From the NCBI RefSeq assembly GCF_001941865.1, contig NZ_CP016162.1, forward strand, positions 434,001 to 498,000: 64,000 nt of DNA, written 5' to 3'. Of the stretch, positions 60,558-64,000 are shown piece after piece; position 1 is the first letter of the stretch, and every line of letters begins with the position of its first letter. This stretch comes from Pseudomonas alcaliphila JAB1 (GTDB lineage Bacteria > Pseudomonadota > Gammaproteobacteria > Pseudomonadales > Pseudomonadaceae). The notes under the pieces are model-generated. The model saw nothing but the letters and a program-made list of their open reading frames with translations, had not been told where the DNA came from and did no database searches. The translations under genes were made by a program, and so were the position numbers.

Positions 60558-61783
60558 GCCGCATCACGTTTTCCTTCCTGGCGCCAGGCGGCGACGCGCT
60601 CCATCAGCGCCGCAAGGATCGCCGCCGAGTCGCCGATCACCGAGAGGTCGGCACGTTTGATCATGTCGCAGCCCGGATCCATGTTGATCGCCACCACCTT
60701 GTCGCAGGCGCCAATGCCCTGCAGGTGCTGGATGGCGCCGGAAATACCGACGGCCAGGTAGACGCGGGCGGTGACCCAGGTACCGGTGGCGCCAACCTGG
60801 CGGTTACGCGGCATGAATCCGTCGTCGACCGCCACGCGCGAGGCGCCTTCGGTGGCGCCGAGAGCGATTGCAGCCTGATGGAACAGCTTCCAGTCTTTCA
60901 CGCCATTGCCGCCGGAGAGAATGAACTCAGCTTCGGCCATGGGAATCTGCGCTGGATCCACGGCCACCGGGCCGAGATCTTCGATACGTGACAGGCTGTG
61001 AGCGATCTTCTCGCCCAACTCCAGGGGGCGGGCTTCATGACGAGTCTCGCTGACCGGCTCGGCGCATTCGGCAGCGGCCAGGATCAAGCGGGGCAGGGCG
61101 CGCTGGATATCCTGCTGGCCACTGCCGGCGCGGCCGATGGCCTGCTCGCCAGCGACCTGCCAGACGCGCGTAGCCGGGCGCTCACCAAGCTTGGCGGCCA
61201 GGCGCCGACCCAGCTCGCCACCACCTGTGCGGCTGTCGGGCAGCAGCCAGTAGCGCGGTGCCAGTTGGCTTTCCACGGCGCTCAGGGCCAGCACGCGGGC
61301 TTCCGGGGCGTAGCCGTCGAAGGCATCGCCGACGATGCGCAGCAGGCGGTCGACGCCGGCCGTGTCGAAAGCGCCTTCCTTGTCCTCGCCGAACAGCACG
61401 GCGAGCACGGCGCCACTGTCGCCGGCCAGCTTGCGGGCCAGGCCGAGCAGGTCCTTGTCATGGCTGGACAGACGTCCGCCGACCATGTCCGGCACCACGC
61501 AGATGTGGAATACCGGTTGCTCGACCACATGCAGCGGCAGTTGCACCTCGACACTGGCGCTGCTGCGTTTGCCGCTGGTGCCCTGCTGGGCGCCGCTACG
61601 GTCGATACGTTTGAGCCCGGCCGGGCCGACGAAACCGGCAGCAATGACGTGCGGGTTCTTGCGGATGATGCCATTGGGGCCCATCCAGCTGGTTTCGGCC
61701 TTCTGCATCGAAGCATGCAGTGGATGCAGGCGGTTGCGGGCGATCCAGTCGGCGCGTGGGTCGCGGCGGATGATGTCGCTCAT
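60554..61783 (-). CDS. Electron transfer flavoprotein alpha subunit-like protein (dgc cluster)
   Basis: 409 aa, longer than typical EtfA (about 310) owing to an N-terminal extension of roughly 80 residues (MSDIIRRDPRADWIARNR). The C-terminal FAD domain is clear: RNRQVGATGTWVTARVYLAV near 328-347, GISGAIQHLQGIGACDKVVA near 348-367, INMD. Between etfB-like and dgcB genes, so it takes electrons from DgcA. GGAGG precedes ATG 61783. The TAG stop is part of a repeat. Confidence 0.88.
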   Translation of the reverse strand: MSDIIRRDPRADWIARNRLHPLHASMQKAETSWMGPNGIIRKNPHVIAAGFVGPAGLKRIDRSGAQQGTSGKRSSASVEVQLPLHVVEQPVFHICVVPDMVGGRLSSHDKDLLGLARKLAGDSGAVLAVLFGEDKEGAFDTAGVDRLLRIVGDAFDGYAPEARVLALSAVESQLAPRYWLLPDSRTGGGELGRRLAAKLGERPATRVWQVAGEQAIGRAGSGQQDIQRALPRLILAAAECAEPVSETRHEARPLELGEKIAHSLSRIEDLGPVAVDPAQIPMAEAEFILSGGNGVKDWKLFHQAAIALGATEGASRVAVDDGFMPRNRQVGATGTWVTARVYLAVGISGAIQHLQGIGACDKVVAINMDPGCDMIKRADLSVIGDSAAILAALMERVAAWRQEGKRDAA

Positions 61784-61804
61784 TGCAGGGCCTCCAGGCT
61801 GTGC

Positions 61805-61857
61805 GTAGGGCGGGTGTAACCCGCCGAACAGATGCTGGCGGGTTGCACCCGCCCTAC
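61805..61857. repeat. GTAGGGCGGGT inverted repeat between dgcB and etfA-like genes
   Basis: GTAGGGCGGGTGTAACCCGC (61805-61824) and GCGGGTTGCACCCGCCCTAC (61838-61857) inverted. Variant of the GTAGGGTGG family; fills most of the 88-bp gap. Confidence 0.75.
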
Positions 61858-61871
61858 GTCGGTCGCATTCA

Positions 61872-63836
61872 TCACTGCACCTCCGCCGCTTCGCGCTTGG
61901 TGGTCGGGCGTTTGGCCGGTACTTCGGTGGCTTCGATCAGCACTTCGGCGACCAGCTCAGCGATGTCCTTGATCTCCGGGCGCGGGGCGACCACGCCTTC
62001 GAGCATTGCGGTGCACTGCGGGCAGCCAACGGCGACCAGCTCAGCGCCCGTTTCCTTGATGTCGACCATGCGCATGTCGGGGATGCGTTGCTTGCCGGGG
62101 ATGTCGGTGATCGGCGCGCCGCCACCGCCGCCGCAGCAGCGCGAGCGGAAGCCCGAGCGTTCCATCTCCTTGACCTCGATGCCGATGGCCTTGAGCACGG
62201 CGCGGGGGGCTTCGTACTCGCCGTTGTAGCGACCGAGGTAGCAGGGGTCGTGATAGGTGACGCTGGCGGCCTTGCTCTGGCCGAGGTTCAGCGCGCCCTT
62301 GCGTACCAGCTCGTCGATAAAGGTGCTGTGGTGCAGCACCTGGTAGTGGCCGCCGAGGGCGCCGTACTCGTTCTTCAGTACGTGGAAGCTGTGCGGGTCG
62401 CAGCTGACGATGCGCTTGAAGCGGTACTTGGCCAGGGTGGCGATATTGCGCTTGGCCAAGTGCTGGAAGGTCGCTTCGTCACCCAGGCGGCGAGCCACGT
62501 CGCCGCTGTCGCGCTCTTCCAGGCCGAGCACGGCGAAGTCGACGTCGGCAGCCTTGAGGATCTTTACGAAGGCCCTTAGCGTTCTTTGGTTGCGCATATC
62601 GAAGGCGCCGTCGCCGACCCAGAACAGCACGTCGGTCTCTTGCTTCTCGCCGAGCAGCGGCAGGTTGAGGTCGGCGGCCCAGTTCAGCCGGCCGCCGGGG
62701 GCGAAGCCGCCCGGGTTATCGGTAGCAATGAGGTTTTCCAGCACTTCGGCGCCCTTGTTCGGCGTCGAGCCTTTCTCAAGCGTGAGATGACGGCGCATAT
62801 CGACGATGGCATCGACGTGCTCGATCATCATCGGGCATTCCTCGACGCAGGCGCGGCAGGTGGTGCACGACCACAGGGTCTCGGCCTCCACCAGCGCCTT
62901 GCCATTGAGGTCGACGATCGGCTGGTGCGGGCCGCCGCTGTGCTCGCCGAGCGGGATGCCCGGGTAGGGGCTGCCGGCGAACTTGGCGTCGTTACCACCG
63001 GCCAGGCCGATGACCATGTCCTGGATCAGTTTCTTCGGGTTCAGCGGCTGGCCGGCGGCGAAGGCCGGGCAGGCCGCTTCGCACTTACCGCACTGCACGC
63101 AGGCATCGAAGCCGAGCAACTGGTTCCAGGTGAAGTCGGTGGGTTTCTCCACGCCCAGTGGCGCCTTGGGGTCGTCCAGATCCAGGGCTTTCAGGCCGGT
63201 GGAGCGACCGCCGCCGAAGCGCTCGGCACGGCGGTGCCAGGCCAGGTGCAGGGCACCGGCGAAGGCGTGCTTCATCGGCCCGCCCCAGGTCATGCCGAAG
63301 AACAGCTCGGACACGCCCCAGGCCACGCCGACTGCCAGCACGGCGGCCAGAATCCAACCGCCGAAGTCGGCTGGCAGAATCCCGGCAACCGGCAGCGTGG
63401 CGATAAAGAAGCTGGCGGCGAACATCAGCAGGCTTTTCGGCAGGCGCATCCACGGACCCTTCGACAGCCGCGCCGGCGGGTTGCGCCGGCGCTTGGCGAC
63501 GAACAGCGCGCCGACGAACATCAGCACCGTGGCGCCCAGCAGGGCGAAGCCGAGGATGCGGCTGTGCAGGCCGAAACCATGCACGAGGTTGGCCAGCACG
63601 GCGGCCAGGACGAAGCCGCCGGCGGTGGCCACGTGGGTGTTGGCGATGTATTTATCGCGGGCCACCACATGGTGCAGGTCGACCATATAGCGCCGTGGCA
63701 TGGCCAGCAGGCCGCCCAGCCAGTCGACCTTGGCCGGGCGGCCGCGCCGCCACATGAAGAAGCGCTTGCCGGCACCGAGCACGGCCAGGCCGAGGGCGGC
63801 GAACAGCAGGATGGGGAGTAGGGTATTCAACATCAT
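61872..63836 (-). CDS. dgcB: Dimethylglycine catabolism Fe-S membrane protein DgcB
   Basis: 654 aa. N-terminal membrane region (helices within about 1-190, nitrate-reductase gamma-like), two 4Fe-4S ferredoxin motifs (Cys246/249/252/256 in CVQCGKCEAACP and Cys324/327/330/334 in CTTCRACVEECP) and two C-terminal CCG domains (HSFHVLKNEYG near 480; RCCGGGGGAP near 590). It likely passes electrons from the ETF-like pair to quinone. ATG 63836 preceded by AAGGAG. In P. aeruginosa DgcA and DgcB together demethylate dimethylglycine to sarcosine. Confidence 0.92.
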   Translation of the reverse strand: MMLNTLLPILLFAALGLAVLGAGKRFFMWRRGRPAKVDWLGGLLAMPRRYMVDLHHVVARDKYIANTHVATAGGFVLAAVLANLVHGFGLHSRILGFALLGATVLMFVGALFVAKRRRNPPARLSKGPWMRLPKSLLMFAASFFIATLPVAGILPADFGGWILAAVLAVGVAWGVSELFFGMTWGGPMKHAFAGALHLAWHRRAERFGGGRSTGLKALDLDDPKAPLGVEKPTDFTWNQLLGFDACVQCGKCEAACPAFAAGQPLNPKKLIQDMVIGLAGGNDAKFAGSPYPGIPLGEHSGGPHQPIVDLNGKALVEAETLWSCTTCRACVEECPMMIEHVDAIVDMRRHLTLEKGSTPNKGAEVLENLIATDNPGGFAPGGRLNWAADLNLPLLGEKQETDVLFWVGDGAFDMRNQRTLRAFVKILKAADVDFAVLGLEERDSGDVARRLGDEATFQHLAKRNIATLAKYRFKRIVSCDPHSFHVLKNEYGALGGHYQVLHHSTFIDELVRKGALNLGQSKAASVTYHDPCYLGRYNGEYEAPRAVLKAIGIEVKEMERSGFRSRCCGGGGGAPITDIPGKQRIPDMRMVDIKETGAELVAVGCPQCTAMLEGVVAPRPEIKDIAELVAEVLIEATEVPAKRPTTKREAAEVQ

Positions 63837-63878
63837 CTGGTCTCCTTGAAGGGACCGCAAAATCAACGCAGGACGGGT

Positions 63879-63976
63879 CCCCTCTCCCTCCGGGAGAGGG
63901 CTAGGGTGAGGGGCGAGCAGTCAGCGTCGCCCGAGAAACCCTCACCCCCGGCCCCTCTCCCAGGGGGAGAGGGGAG
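63879..63976. repeat. Inverted repeat of CCCTCTCCC type before dgcB
   Basis: CCCCTCTCCCTCCGGGAGAG (63879 onwards), internal CTAGGGTGAGGGG and its inverse CCCTCACCCCC, ending GGGGGAGAGGGGAG. A long imperfect inverted repeat filling the dgcA-dgcB gap. A short GCTAGGGTGAGGGAGAG at 21071-21087 is related. Confidence 0.7.
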
Positions 63977-63982
63977 CACTCG

Positions 63983-64000
63983 TCAGAAGTCCTTGCACAG
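63983..64000 (-). CDS. C-terminal end of a CDS, probably dgcA (window edge)
   Basis: Only five codons and a TGA are visible (LCKDF then stop). The dgcA identity rests entirely on gene order in Pseudomonas (dgcA precedes dgcB). Confidence 0.35.
   Translation of the reverse strand: MCKDF

Noticed and set aside
63879..63976. Possible CRISPR-like repetition from several short palindromes
   Set aside because: Repeats are inverted pairs, not direct repeats with regular spacers; no cas gene.

Overview
The window is GC-rich chromosomal DNA of a Pseudomonas. Gene content and order resemble the P. aeruginosa chromosome in several blocks (rhlE/metF/ahcY; metK/ArsR-methyltransferase/tktA/epd/pgk/fba; betIBA/cbcXWV/gbdR; dgcB/etfAB-like). 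The many GTAGGGTGG-type and GTAGCCCGGAT-type inverted repeats suggest the P. mendocina/P. pseudoalcaligenes group, but that placement is inference. There is no rRNA, tRNA, prophage, IS transposase or CRISPR array. Both ends cut a gene: an RhlE helicase at the left, and the last codons of a probable dgcA at the right.

Region 1 (1-6100) holds rhlE (partial), an orphan solute-binding protein, ppnN, and an ahcY-metF transcription unit. That unit has a recognisable sigma70 promoter and an S-adenosylhomocysteine (SAH) riboswitch in its leader. Region 2 (6200-12180) holds a hotdog thioesterase, a MAPEG protein, a PilJ-domain chemoreceptor and a run of small exported proteins around ligB, an NAD+-dependent DNA ligase that itself carries a signal peptide. 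Region 3 (12190-22950) is central metabolism: a SahR-like regulator abutting metK, a LysR/TDT transporter pair, then tktA-epd-pgk-two lipoproteins-fba.

Region 4 (22967-45723) is a mosaic of housekeeping and accessory genes: a PL7 alginate lyase, a PQQ sugar dehydrogenase, a YgjP metalloprotease, a Gre-like factor, two diguanylate cyclases, YccS, an NfeD/slipin pair, a TetR-GST-GST cluster with duplicated operators, ald, an intradiol dioxygenase-like protein, an SLC13/RCK transporter, YhiN, DbpA and an MFS efflux pump. A 156-bp MITE-like element sits exactly at the dbpA stop codon.

Region 5 (45866-64000) is a quaternary-amine island. It has an orphan TorT-like binding protein, betA, betB, betI, three betaine/choline solute-binding proteins around one CbcVW ABC transporter core, the activator gbdR, and the etfB/etfA/dgcB part of dimethylglycine catabolism. 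A shared 16-bp motif, TTGAWCGNTYRATCAA, lies before betI, betB and gbdR, suggesting that BetI also controls gbdR.

The two ends of the window are linked by one-carbon metabolism. Betaine breakdown feeds methyl and formaldehyde-level carbon to folate, while MetF, AhcY and MetK run the methyl cycle, which appears to be sensed here both by an RNA (the SAH riboswitch on ahcY-metF) and by a protein (the SahR-like regulator on metK).
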